Source of the DNA: M30B19 sp041688615
GTDB lineage: Bacteria > Planctomycetota > Planctomycetia > Pirellulales > Pirellulaceae
Length of the DNA: 17,064 bases
NCBI GenBank assembly: GCA_041688615.1
Contig: JBDNHU010000134.1
Location: forward strand, 1-17,064
Direction: 5' to 3'
The stretch's first letter is position 1. Each line of letters opens with the position of its first letter. The translations under genes and the position numbers were made by a program. Positions 1 through 7,037 of this stretch are shown here, piece after piece. The notes under the pieces are model-generated. The model was not told the DNA's origin, made no database searches, and saw nothing but the letters and a program-made list of their open reading frames with translations.

Positions 1-26
1 AGCTGGCCGCGGATTTCATCAATCCG

Positions 27-296
27 CTAAGCCACAATCAGAACCGGCCCGTTGGCTTGTTTGGCTAGGAAGTAACGCATCGGTCGGCCAATCGATCGGG
101 CCATGCGAACGATTCGGCCATTGCGATGGACCAACGCAAACTGCCCATCGATTTGTCGTACCTGATCCGCCTGGCCGGTTCCTACTTTTTGGATCGCTTG
201 ATCGACGGTCATATCGAAGATCAAATTCTTGTCCGGGTCCAACAGATTGATCATTCGCTCGACAGGTTGACTGGGCAAAGTAGCATCTACGTTCAT
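27..296 (-). CDS. N-terminal ORF of an asparagine-synthase-like protein, closed early by TAG
   Basis: The ORF encodes 89 residues starting at ATG 296-294, with a weak purine-rich GAG about 8 nt upstream. The block DGQFALVHRNGR (about residues 50-61), followed by MARSIGRPMRYFLAKQ and GPVLIVA, resembles the N-terminal, glutaminase-like part of planctomycete asparagine-synthase-family proteins as I remember them; no domain search was possible. Such proteins run to several hundred residues, so 89 is far too short. The ORF stops at a TAG (27-29), yet the same frame continues open to the window edge as R-I-D-E-I-R-G-Q, which reads like normal protein. This is therefore either a gene cut by a nonsense codon or a short independent ORF. 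Family assignment is tentative. Confidence 0.5.
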   Translation of the reverse strand: MNVDATLPSQPVERMINLLDPDKNLIFDMTVDQAIQKVGTGQADQVRQIDGQFALVHRNGRIVRMARSIGRPMRYFLAKQANGPVLIVA

Positions 297-327
297 TCGT
301 ATGTCTCTTTGTAAAAATTCATCATCA

Positions 328-785
328 TCAGATCAGCGGATCTCTGTTGCCGATTGATGGTGGGACTGCGTTGGCTGAGGAAGTAGACCAGTACTTATCG
401 GTTGTGAGTCGGTTCTTAAGGGTGAGCTGGCCAGTCGCCCTAGCCCGCCCGCCAGAGAATCGTAACCAGTGCGTTGCATCCTCACACCGCCAGTTCCAAA
501 CACGCCGCAACGACTTTGGCTGCGAACCCAGGAGCAGCGTTGTGCGACCGCTTTGGCAGAGTCGTGCACAAGCAGCCAAAACCTCAGCATGTGGCCCGTT
601 TTCCGGCGGAAATAAGCGACCGCTCGCCCAAGCCGAAAGACGAAATTGCAACTCGCTGCGGATCCCGATTTTACCTCTTTGCAGCAGTGACGTCGAGTCT
701 GACGTTTGGTAACCATAGACGAACACTACGCCCGGACCTCCGAACAGACGTCAGGACCGCGGCTAGACGTGGCCAGCACCTTTAG
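328..785. other. gene-free stretch with several overlapping open frames, none accepted
   Basis: The gap 297-1043 lies between the divergent starts of the asparagine-synthase-like ORF and the DUF1559 gene. Within 328-785 both strands carry overlapping open frames of roughly 100-130 codons. One minus-strand frame (726-328) includes GRLFPPENGPHAEVLAAC and LCQSGRTTLLLGSQPKSL. I recognise no domain, and none of these frames has a convincing Shine-Dalgarno sequence or family length. The minus-strand words feel like a dispersed intergenic element of Rhodopirellula-type genomes, but that is memory, not a search result. From 786 to 942 I see nothing beyond AT-rich sequence. Confidence 0.3.
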
Positions 786-942
786 CAACGTCCGGCCTCG
801 GATTTTCTGGGATTTTGCAAAATTCTTGTTCCAAATTTGAAAACCAAACAAGATTCTGCAGGCCGGGATTAGAATAGTGCAACATTGGGCGGGTTTCTAA
901 CAGCCAAATGAAGCCTTTTTGATCATTAATTCAGGTGACCAT

Positions 943-984
943 CCGCTCACCCAAACCCGCTCACCCAAACCCGCTCACCCAAAC
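943..984. repeat. 14-bp direct tandem repeat, three copies
   Basis: The unit ccgctcacccaaac occurs three times without mismatch at 943-956, 957-970 and 971-984, about 60 bp before the DUF1559 start codon. It lies in non-coding sequence and could vary in copy number by slippage. No function is apparent. Confidence 0.9.
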
Positions 985-1043
985 CCTGTTGTAAAACAAA
1001 CATCGGTTCCGGCCAAAATGTTTAAGTCCCTCGAGAACCAGCA

Positions 1044-2075
1044 ATGTTCAAAAGAAACAAGCAAACGCAGTGTCAATCTTCAAAACGACGTGGGTTCACG
1101 TTAGTGGAACTGCTGGTCGTGATCGCGATCATTGGGATCTTGATGGGTTTATTGTTTCCCGCCGTTCAATCGGCTCGCGAAGCTGCACGCAACCTCCAAT
1201 GCAAGAATCACTTACGGCAGATTGGATTGGCCATCATCAACGCCGAGGGCGTAAAAGGTAAATACCCCATCTCCTTCAAAGCGGTGCCAGGCGTGGATGT
1301 GCGCGGTTACTGGAGCATTCACGGCTTCTTACTGCCTTTCATGGAAGCTGGGAATGCCTACGCCAGAATCGATCCCTACTCCGACTGGCACACTCAACTG
1401 GATTCTGGCGTTCCGCAGTTAGTGGTTCCGTTTTATCAATGTCCATCGGAACCCAACAGCTTTGGTCGCCAAGATGACGGTGATGCGTATGTTGGCCCGA
1501 CAAACTATGGGTTCAATATGGGGCGCTGGTTTGTTTACGATCCTAATGATCAATCTGTGGGCGAAGGACCATTTCGAGTTAGCCGATCGGCTCGGACCAG
1601 TGATGTTAGAGACGGACTTTCGAACACCTTGGCGGTTGCGGAAGTCAAGACCTACACCAGCTACATTCGCAACACCAGTACCATTCCAGCGTTGATGCCT
1701 ACCACGCCCAGCGACCTTGCCGGCTTGACCGGCAATTTCAAACTGGGGCTCAGCTTGACCGAAAATAGCGGCCATTCGGTTTGGCCAGATGGGCGAGTGC
1801 ATCACACGGGTTTTACCACAACATTTACGCCAAACACAAAGGTGCTCTATGAAAAAGACGGAGCGGTCTACGATATTGATGTGACCACGCAGCAGGAAGG
1901 ACGCTCCAATGATGTGCCAACGTTCGCCGCAGTCACCAGCCGCAGTTGGCACTCCAGCCAAGTGAACACCGTGTTCTTGGACGGGCACACCGAATCTGTT
2001 TCCAACGATGTCGCAACAGAGATTTGGCAAGCCATGGGTTCGATCGCGGGCAAAGAAGTTATCGCTCGACCCTAA
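1044..2075 (+). CDS. DUF1559 pseudopilin-like exported protein with H-x9-DG C-terminus
   Basis: The product has 343 residues. It starts with a short basic leader (residues 1-17, ending KRRG) followed by FTLVELLVVIAIIGIL, a classic type IV pilin / type II secretion pseudopilin signal. Prepilin peptidase would cleave after G17, leaving F18 as residue 1 and E22 as the conserved Glu+5. Residues 18-40 form the single N-terminal hydrophobic helix. The C-terminal block SWHSSQVNTVFLDGH (301-315) contains H303, nine residues, then D313-G314, the H-x9-DG signature of planctomycete DUF1559 proteins. Length fits the family. These proteins are hugely expanded in Planctomycetota and their exact role is not settled; an extracytoplasmic pseudopilin-like role is inferred from the signal. 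ATG 1044 has only a weak GAG upstream, but the leader length fits. It appears monocistronic. Confidence 0.93.
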   Translation: MFKRNKQTQCQSSKRRGFTLVELLVVIAIIGILMGLLFPAVQSAREAARNLQCKNHLRQIGLAIINAEGVKGKYPISFKAVPGVDVRGYWSIHGFLLPFMEAGNAYARIDPYSDWHTQLDSGVPQLVVPFYQCPSEPNSFGRQDDGDAYVGPTNYGFNMGRWFVYDPNDQSVGEGPFRVSRSARTSDVRDGLSNTLAVAEVKTYTSYIRNTSTIPALMPTTPSDLAGLTGNFKLGLSLTENSGHSVWPDGRVHHTGFTTTFTPNTKVLYEKDGAVYDIDVTTQQEGRSNDVPTFAAVTSRSWHSSQVNTVFLDGHTESVSNDVATEIWQAMGSIAGKEVIARP

Positions 2076-2333
2076 ATGAAAGGGGCGACGATTGTGTTTA
2101 GAAAATCGAGTGAGTGCTGGGCGTATTGGAGCAAGTGTCCAACAGTCTTCGTCTTTTGGAAGAATCGCTAAAGCAGGCTGCCGTGCATCGGAATTGGTGT
2201 GTGGGGAAGGCGAGTGAACTAGAAATGAGTTCCTATCCGGGAATGCCGGTGAACCTCGCGGGGCGGTCAGGTCTCCATCAGGCATCAGCCCCAAGCCACG
2301 CAAGAGGCGGATATGCCCAGCTGGAAATTTGCT

Positions 2334-2357
2334 CAACTTGCCAACTTGCCAACTTGC
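2334..2357. repeat. 8-bp tandem repeat, three copies
   Basis: The unit caacttgc is repeated exactly three times in non-coding DNA (2334-2341, 2342-2349, 2350-2357). It is directly followed by a GC-rich short inverted motif, ccggcgacatccgg. Confidence 0.85.
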
Positions 2358-2751
2358 CGGCGACATCCGGCGGTTTGTTAGGCAGATTGTGGGGTTTGGC
2401 AATTGCTTAAGGATCGTTAAAATTCTGACAGTAATGCGAGGCTGACAGCAGATTCGTTGCTTGAATGGAGTGCCGAATGTACGAATCCGTGGTAAACCGT
2501 CGGTGCAGTACGTGCCCAGCCCAGGCAACCACAGCAATTGCCCAATCCCAAGCATTGGAAAGGTCGATGCGTGGACAGGATCATTGCTAGACTTGATCAT
2601 TACTGGACGGGATTGGGGTAGTGGACCTCGATTGATCCCAGAAGTAGCCAAATTGGCAGGGAAAAGTCACGAAAAAAAGTCCGTAAAAGGTTGTTTGCTG
2701 TAGAAACCTGTGAAATTTTGCCGATGTGGTTGCGATACTAAGCAACCGGAC

Positions 2752-2779
2752 TTGACGTATCCTAGAATATTGTTAATTT
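2752..2779 (+). promoter_or_regulatory. possible sigma-70-type promoter of tRNA-Asn
   Basis: A TTGACG hexamer (2752-2757) and a TAATTT hexamer (2774-2779) are separated by 16 bp, and the latter ends 34 bp before the tRNA. This resembles a -35/-10 pair with a one-base-short spacer. It rests on pattern only; AT-rich sequence here could produce it by chance. Confidence 0.35.
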
Positions 2780-2813
2780 TGTTGCTCGCTTCGAAGGCAA
2801 CTTTGAAACGCAT

Positions 2814-2886
2814 TCCCCTGTAGCTCAGTTGGTAGAGCAACGGACTGTTAATCCGTGTGTCCCTGGTTCGAGCCCAGGCGGGGGAG
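2814..2886 (+). tRNA. tRNA-Asn (anticodon GTT)
   Basis: A full 73-nt cloverleaf can be folded by eye. The acceptor stem is tcccctg (2814-2820) with cggggga (2879-2885), including one G-T pair; G2886 is the discriminator. The D arm is gctc/gagc (2823-2826/2835-2838) around agttggta. The anticodon stem acgga/tccgt (2840-2844/2852-2856) closes the loop ctgttaa with anticodon GTT at 2847-2849. The variable loop has 5 nt, and the T arm is cctgg-ttcgagc-ccagg (2862-2878). CCA is not encoded. A run of six T (2888-2893) follows immediately and may help termination. It is the only RNA gene I see and could be an integration site for the accessory region that follows. Confidence 0.97.
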
Positions 2887-3313
2887 CTTTTTTGTGGATG
2901 ATGGCAGAAATGACTCCACAGAGGTGTACGGTAAGCGTTGGTGTACGCTCCGTGTCGTAAAGCACGATCCCGGGCGTTTGTCGTTTCCTGGGATTGGCAA
3001 TTCCACACACCTGGCCCTGTTTGGCCCGTCTACGCTGCTTTTTCTCGATTTCGGCACTGGGTTCCCAACGTCACCCGCTTGCCACAGACGTCGCTCTGAC
3101 GACTTCTCTGTTCGAACCCAAAAATCGAGGTTCCGATCCGAACTCTAGGTTTTCGATCGCCACTCTCCAAAAACCTCTCGATTCTCTCCCACCCTTATTG
3201 CCCAAATTAACAAACCGTTGCATCTCGGGCCCCTCAAAAAAATTCGAACAGAGTCACCGAGAGAATCACTGGCATCGGTAGGCAGCCGCGCAATAGGATT
3301 CACTCCTACACGC
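2887..3313. other. gene-free stretch between tRNA-Asn and the HNH gene
   Basis: About 430 bp with no supported gene. It contains one copy of a diverged direct repeat (2918-2992). The short string gttcgaaccc near 3114 resembles a tRNA T-loop, but no other tRNA arm is next to it. The 5' part of the HNH gene that follows would be expected here, but no frame gives recognisable family sequence. Confidence 0.5.
2918..2992. repeat. left copy of a diverged direct repeat flanking the accessory region
   Basis: The word acagaggt (2918-2925) and the 18-mer cgtttgtcgtttcctggg (2975-2992) recur in the same order and orientation at 9599-9606 and 9645-9662, the 18-mer with one mismatch. The spacing between the words differs by 11 bp. 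It could be a common intergenic word of this genome or an old boundary repeat. Confidence 0.4.
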
Positions 3314-3832
3314 ATGTCCGGTATCCTGAATCACTCGTATTTCGAACCAACCGAGCAAGTGACGTTGGCTAGTTTGGTCAACATCTCAATCGCAGACTTG
3401 GCGAATGCGAACTCCACCGTTTGCGAAAGTGAGTCTTCGTACCAGAGCGGACGCAATGTTTGGTTACGCCTGGATATCGTTGCCGCTTACAACTACACCT
3501 GCGCATTGACTGGCTACCGAGTTACGAGCAATGATGGCGCATCGATCATTGACGCGGTGCAAATCCACCAGTTCTCGGAGTCTCGCAACGACGATCCCAA
3601 GAACGGCATTGCACTCTGCAAGAATGCTCACTGGATGTTCGATCAGGGCCTTTGGTCGCTGGATGATGATTATCGGGTCATCGTCGCTCATTCTACCTTC
3701 GACGAAGACACTCGTGACCAGAAGTCGATGCGAGACTTCCATGGCTTGCGAATCGCTCTACCATCAAACGCAAAGCTGTGGCCTGATTCACAGCATATCG
3801 CCTGGCACCGTGAATGCAAATTCTGTGCTTGA
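3314..3832 (+). CDS. HNH endonuclease-family protein, probably 5'-truncated, first His replaced
   Basis: The product has 172 residues from ATG 3314; the frame is open from ATG 3218, but the extra 32 residues do not look like family sequence. The core YNYTCALTGYRV, then DAVQIHQF, then NDDPKNGIALCKNAHWMFD and GLWSLDDDYRVIVAH is a typical HNH_2-type (PF13391-like) ββα-metal nuclease domain. From memory, relatives read AAHIHQF where this reads AVQIHQF, so the usual first His of HNH would be Gln here, while the Asn (in KNGIAL) and the final His (in KNAHW) are kept. Relatives are commonly near 280-300 residues with an N-terminal domain; here the match begins just before SYFEP, so about 130 residues seem to be missing. 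It converges on the helicase gene with 21 bp between the stop codons. It may be a non-functional remnant or a shortened nuclease. Confidence 0.75.
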   Translation: MSGILNHSYFEPTEQVTLASLVNISIADLANANSTVCESESSYQSGRNVWLRLDIVAAYNYTCALTGYRVTSNDGASIIDAVQIHQFSESRNDDPKNGIALCKNAHWMFDQGLWSLDDDYRVIVAHSTFDEDTRDQKSMRDFHGLRIALPSNAKLWPDSQHIAWHRECKFCA

Positions 3833-3853
3833 GCACTGCACAAGATCCGATTT

Positions 3854-6829
3854 CTAAACGGCGATCTGGCGGGCCATGGTCCGTAGAAGGCGAGTTGGAA
3901 CGTGATGCTGTAGCTTCCAGGTGATGCTTATTGGTCGGCTGCCGGTATGGCTGACGTAGGTGCACGGACCGAGGAAGTGATACGGTGCGGATAAGCCGGA
4001 TGGCAGGCTCTTGGTCTCGCGTACAAACAGCAATGGAGTGTAGCCCATCTCACTGTGGCGAATGTACCTTTGGCCTGTCGGCGATTGCTCGGACGTATTG
4101 CTCTGCGATTGCCAATGAAACAAATCTTGTGAGACTAGATAGTCCTCGTACATGGTTGTGGGCGAGTACTCGTCTTCGGACTTTTGTAGGGTCACAAAGA
4201 ACACGTCGAGCTTGCGATCCTTCAGGTGCAGGACGCCTTCACGATGGCTCAGCCGATTGTTGAAGCTCCAGTGGCCCAGCGCAACCAGGATCTCGTCACG
4301 CGTGTAAGCTGCATGGATCGCCAATGGATTATAGGCAGGCGAAGTGGGAGATGCGATCAAAGGCGAGTTCTTCAGTCGATAATCCAATACATCGATGAGG
4401 TCATTGATCGCAGAGGGATTGTTCCGCATTCGTTGGTCAGCAACTGCTAACGACATTTCTGACTGTTGCGTTCCCCAAAGCGTGGTGTGCAGCATTTCAA
4501 CCAACGCCGGGGTCGTACTTGAGTCCATTGGATCCGTAGATGAAAGGTACTTCTTTAACTCACCAATCCGCTGCGGGCAATTGATGTGGCTCAGTCGACA
4601 GAGGCCTTTGGCGAGTTGTTGCTCGTCGGGCGCATCCACTTGCTGGCCAATTCCGGCATCGGCCAACAATCGCGACCAAAGACCTCGCTTCAGCAATTCG
4701 TCCAACGTCGTGTCAAAGTAGTCGATGGCGTCTTCGATCGTAGGCGTTCGGCCAAGGTATTGCTTCAAATCTCGCAACGACGCCAGCAACCGCGGGCGCA
4801 CCAAACGAATCGATTCGCGTACGTTATCGAGAACTCGTAGCTGAGCAACACGTTCGAGCTTGATCACACAACCACTTGGCAAGTGCGGAAACTCGGCTTC
4901 GATTTCGTCGTCGAGCTTGGCGGTCGGCTTGCTGCTGAGGGCCCGGAACCGGCTGGCGAAACGGAACTCTTTGCGTTGAGCACCAATGAAGTCGAGTACC
5001 GTCAGACAATCTTTATCAGGATGCAACCGTAGACCACGGCCAAGTTGCTGAAGGAACACTGTTAGGCTTTCCGTGGGCCGCAGAAACAACACTGTATCAA
5101 CTTCGGGAATGTCGACACCTTCGTTGTAGAGATCAACCACAAAAATAAAGTTCACAGAACGGTCCCGCAGTTTCTGCTGAGCTGAGTTCCGTTGCTCGTC
5201 ATTCGATTGAGCCGACAGTGCAATTGACGAAACACCGTTGTCATTGAAGAACCTTGCCATGAACTGGGCGTGGGCAACGCTGACACAAAACGCCAAGCCG
5301 CGAACGTCGGCAAGGTTTAAGACGGTGTCGTAGACCTTTTCAAGGACTAGCTTGGCTCGGATATCGTTACCCGTGTATAGCCGATCCAAGTCGTCGAATC
5401 GATAACCACCACGCTGCCAAGCGAGTCCATCGAGATCGACCGAATCAGCGACACCGAAGTATTGGAACGGGCAGAGCAGTCGACGGTTGATCGCATCCGG
5501 AAGTCGAATTTCAGCGCTGGCTCGCCCACCAAACCAACTCAGCACATCAAGTTGATCCGATCGTTCAGGCGTCGCCGTCAAACCCAGCAAGATCGTTGGT
5601 TGAACGTGACCCAGTAGTGCTTGATAGCTCGGCGCGGCCGCATGATGAAACTCGTCTACCACGATGTACTCGAATCGATCGGCCGCTTCATTGATCAGAT
5701 TGCGAGAGTTGTAGCTTTGGATCGAGCAGAACAAGTGGTCGCGCTGCCCAGGATCGTTGCCATCGACGAGTAGATCACCAAAGTTCTGGTCCCTTAAGAC
5801 GCAACGAAACGACGTCAACGCTTGATTGAGAATCTCCTTGCGGTGGGCGATAAACAGAAGCCGAGGCTTGCGTGCGAGTTGCTGAGTCACTCTTGCGTAA
5901 TCGAACGCGGCGATCATCGTCTTGCCCGTTCCTGTTGCCGCAACCACCAGATGTCGATGCTTGTCTTGGACTTGGCGTTCCGCAGCGATGATGTCGAGAA
6001 TCTCTTCTTGGAACGGGAACGGACGCAAATCGAAATTGATCGTCGATCCTGAATCCGACGCAACATGGCGTTCCCTCTGGATTGCCTGACGTAGTCTATC
6101 GACAGCATGCTCGTCGAACGCCTGGAACTCGTCATCTTGCCAATACGTCTCGAACGTTCCTGTGACCTTGTCCCAGAGATACGGTAACTCGTACTGGCTG
6201 ATTTTGGTTGTCCACTCGAGTCCCTCAGATAGAGCGGCATTCGACAAGTTCGCCGAGCCAACGTAGGCGCTACTGAAGCCAGTGTTCCGGTGAAATAGAT
6301 ATGCCTTCGCATGCAACCGCGTTCGCTTGGTGTCATAACTGACGCGAACTTCAGTCTTCGGCAATTCTCGCAGCACTTCGACAGCCTTAGGATCGGTCGC
6401 CCCCATGTAGCTCGTCGTAATTACGCGAATCACTGGTCCGTCGCCGTCGGATTGTTCGACCATTTCACGAAGATTGTCCAGCAAGACGCGTAACCCGCTC
6501 CACTTGATGAACGAGCAGAGGATATCCACACGATCGCATGTTGCGATTTCTTTGCGAAGTTGGCTGCCAAGGCTGGCATCTAACCGCGTCCCGGTGAATA
6601 GTGACGAACGCGACAACGGGCTGTCAGGACGATCTTTAGATGGAACGTTCGCTGAACGATGGATCGCCAGTAGTCGCTGCAACGGTGTGGCGATACTGAA
6701 TCCCACAGACTCTTGATCGCCCAGGACTACCGCGAGCGTCCCAATGATTCGTTCAACCAATTGCCGCTGCTTATCAGCCGCATCCGAGCCTCGATGCAAC
6801 GCCAAGCTTGAAGCAATCAGTCGTTCCAA
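3854..6829 (-). CDS. SF2 helicase with PLD-like and DUF3427 domains (N-terminus cut by TAG)
   Basis: The intact frame encodes 991 residues from a TTG at 6829. Domain order: PLD-like nuclease domain (about 80-235; HAK at 173-175 and GSANLS at 191-196), SF2 helicase (about 265-640; Walker A AATGTGKT at 297-304, DEFHH at 392-396, TAT at 418-420, motif VI QQLGRGLR at 594-601), then a linker and a C-terminal DUF3427 domain (about the last 150 residues; FFVTLQKSE, MYEDYLVS, LFHWQSQS, LLFVRE). This architecture is known for large bacterial helicase-nuclease proteins found in accessory and defence regions; its substrate is not settled. The TTG start is not credible: family-like sequence continues upstream through a TAG (6857-6859) to an ATG at 6961 with a strong Shine-Dalgarno. 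The full reading would be 1035 residues. The gene is therefore split by a nonsense codon, unless TTG or suppression rescues it. Its stop is also TAG (3854-3856). Confidence 0.9.
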   Translation of the reverse strand: MERLIASSLALHRGSDAADKQRQLVERIIGTLAVVLGDQESVGFSIATPLQRLLAIHRSANVPSKDRPDSPLSRSSLFTGTRLDASLGSQLRKEIATCDRVDILCSFIKWSGLRVLLDNLREMVEQSDGDGPVIRVITTSYMGATDPKAVEVLRELPKTEVRVSYDTKRTRLHAKAYLFHRNTGFSSAYVGSANLSNAALSEGLEWTTKISQYELPYLWDKVTGTFETYWQDDEFQAFDEHAVDRLRQAIQRERHVASDSGSTINFDLRPFPFQEEILDIIAAERQVQDKHRHLVVAATGTGKTMIAAFDYARVTQQLARKPRLLFIAHRKEILNQALTSFRCVLRDQNFGDLLVDGNDPGQRDHLFCSIQSYNSRNLINEAADRFEYIVVDEFHHAAAPSYQALLGHVQPTILLGLTATPERSDQLDVLSWFGGRASAEIRLPDAINRRLLCPFQYFGVADSVDLDGLAWQRGGYRFDDLDRLYTGNDIRAKLVLEKVYDTVLNLADVRGLAFCVSVAHAQFMARFFNDNGVSSIALSAQSNDEQRNSAQQKLRDRSVNFIFVVDLYNEGVDIPEVDTVLFLRPTESLTVFLQQLGRGLRLHPDKDCLTVLDFIGAQRKEFRFASRFRALSSKPTAKLDDEIEAEFPHLPSGCVIKLERVAQLRVLDNVRESIRLVRPRLLASLRDLKQYLGRTPTIEDAIDYFDTTLDELLKRGLWSRLLADAGIGQQVDAPDEQQLAKGLCRLSHINCPQRIGELKKYLSSTDPMDSSTTPALVEMLHTTLWGTQQSEMSLAVADQRMRNNPSAINDLIDVLDYRLKNSPLIASPTSPAYNPLAIHAAYTRDEILVALGHWSFNNRLSHREGVLHLKDRKLDVFFVTLQKSEDEYSPTTMYEDYLVSQDLFHWQSQSNTSEQSPTGQRYIRHSEMGYTPLLFVRETKSLPSGLSAPYHFLGPCTYVSHTGSRPISITWKLQHHVPTRLLRTMARQIAV

Positions 6830-6856
6830 ATACTGAGCAAGAACTGAATGCGACTC

Positions 6857-6961
6857 CTACGAATCCACCGGTGCGAGTGCCACCAATCGTGGATCCCCCA
6901 GTTGAGCAATCTCCGCTTCGATCGCCTTCGTCAGCAAATGATCGTATAGCCCCGGTTCCAT
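6857..6961 (-). pseudogene. severed N-terminus of the PLD-helicase-DUF3427 gene
   Basis: ATG at 6961-6959 opens a 34-codon frame, MEPGLYDHLLTKAIEAE through LAPVDS, which ends at TAG 6859-6857. The same frame then continues ESHSVLAQYLERLIASS straight into the long helicase ORF without any shift. The start (MEPGLYDHLLT) matches how I remember relatives of the DUF3427 helicases beginning, and an AAGGAG ribosome site sits 9 nt before it. The two pieces are thus one gene with a single nonsense codon 35. Confidence 0.8.
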
Positions 6962-6970
6962 AATGGCTTT

Positions 6971-6976
6971 CTCCTT
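6971..6976 (-). promoter_or_regulatory. Shine-Dalgarno AAGGAG deciding the true helicase start
   Basis: Read on the minus strand, AAGGAG is followed by a 9-nt spacer and then ATG 6961. No comparable site precedes the TTG at 6829. This supports the upstream ATG as the original start of the helicase gene. Confidence 0.75.
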
Positions 6977-7037
6977 CTTTCTCAAGTTTCACGCTTGGGG
7001 ATCATTCTACCGATCCCAGCTGGCTGCCGGACTCGGC

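Larger units (their letters stand above)
2076..2813. other. gene-free stretch between DUF1559 gene and tRNA-Asn
   Basis: About 740 bp with no convincing gene. A long minus-strand frame (2651-1419) and two short plus-strand frames (2114-2410, 2461-2703) are open, but their translations show no domain or biased composition, and the long one is antisense to the DUF1559 gene. The stretch holds an 8-bp tandem repeat at 2334-2357 and a possible promoter for the tRNA near 2752-2779. Confidence 0.6.

Noticed and set aside
1419..2651. 410-codon open frame on the minus strand
   Set aside because: It is antisense to most of the well-supported DUF1559 gene, and its translation shows no domain.
3108..3125. 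T-loop-like gttcgaaccc as a tRNA fragment or attachment site
   Set aside because: No acceptor, D or anticodon arm lies nearby, and it does not match the 3' end of tRNA-Asn beyond the generic T-loop.
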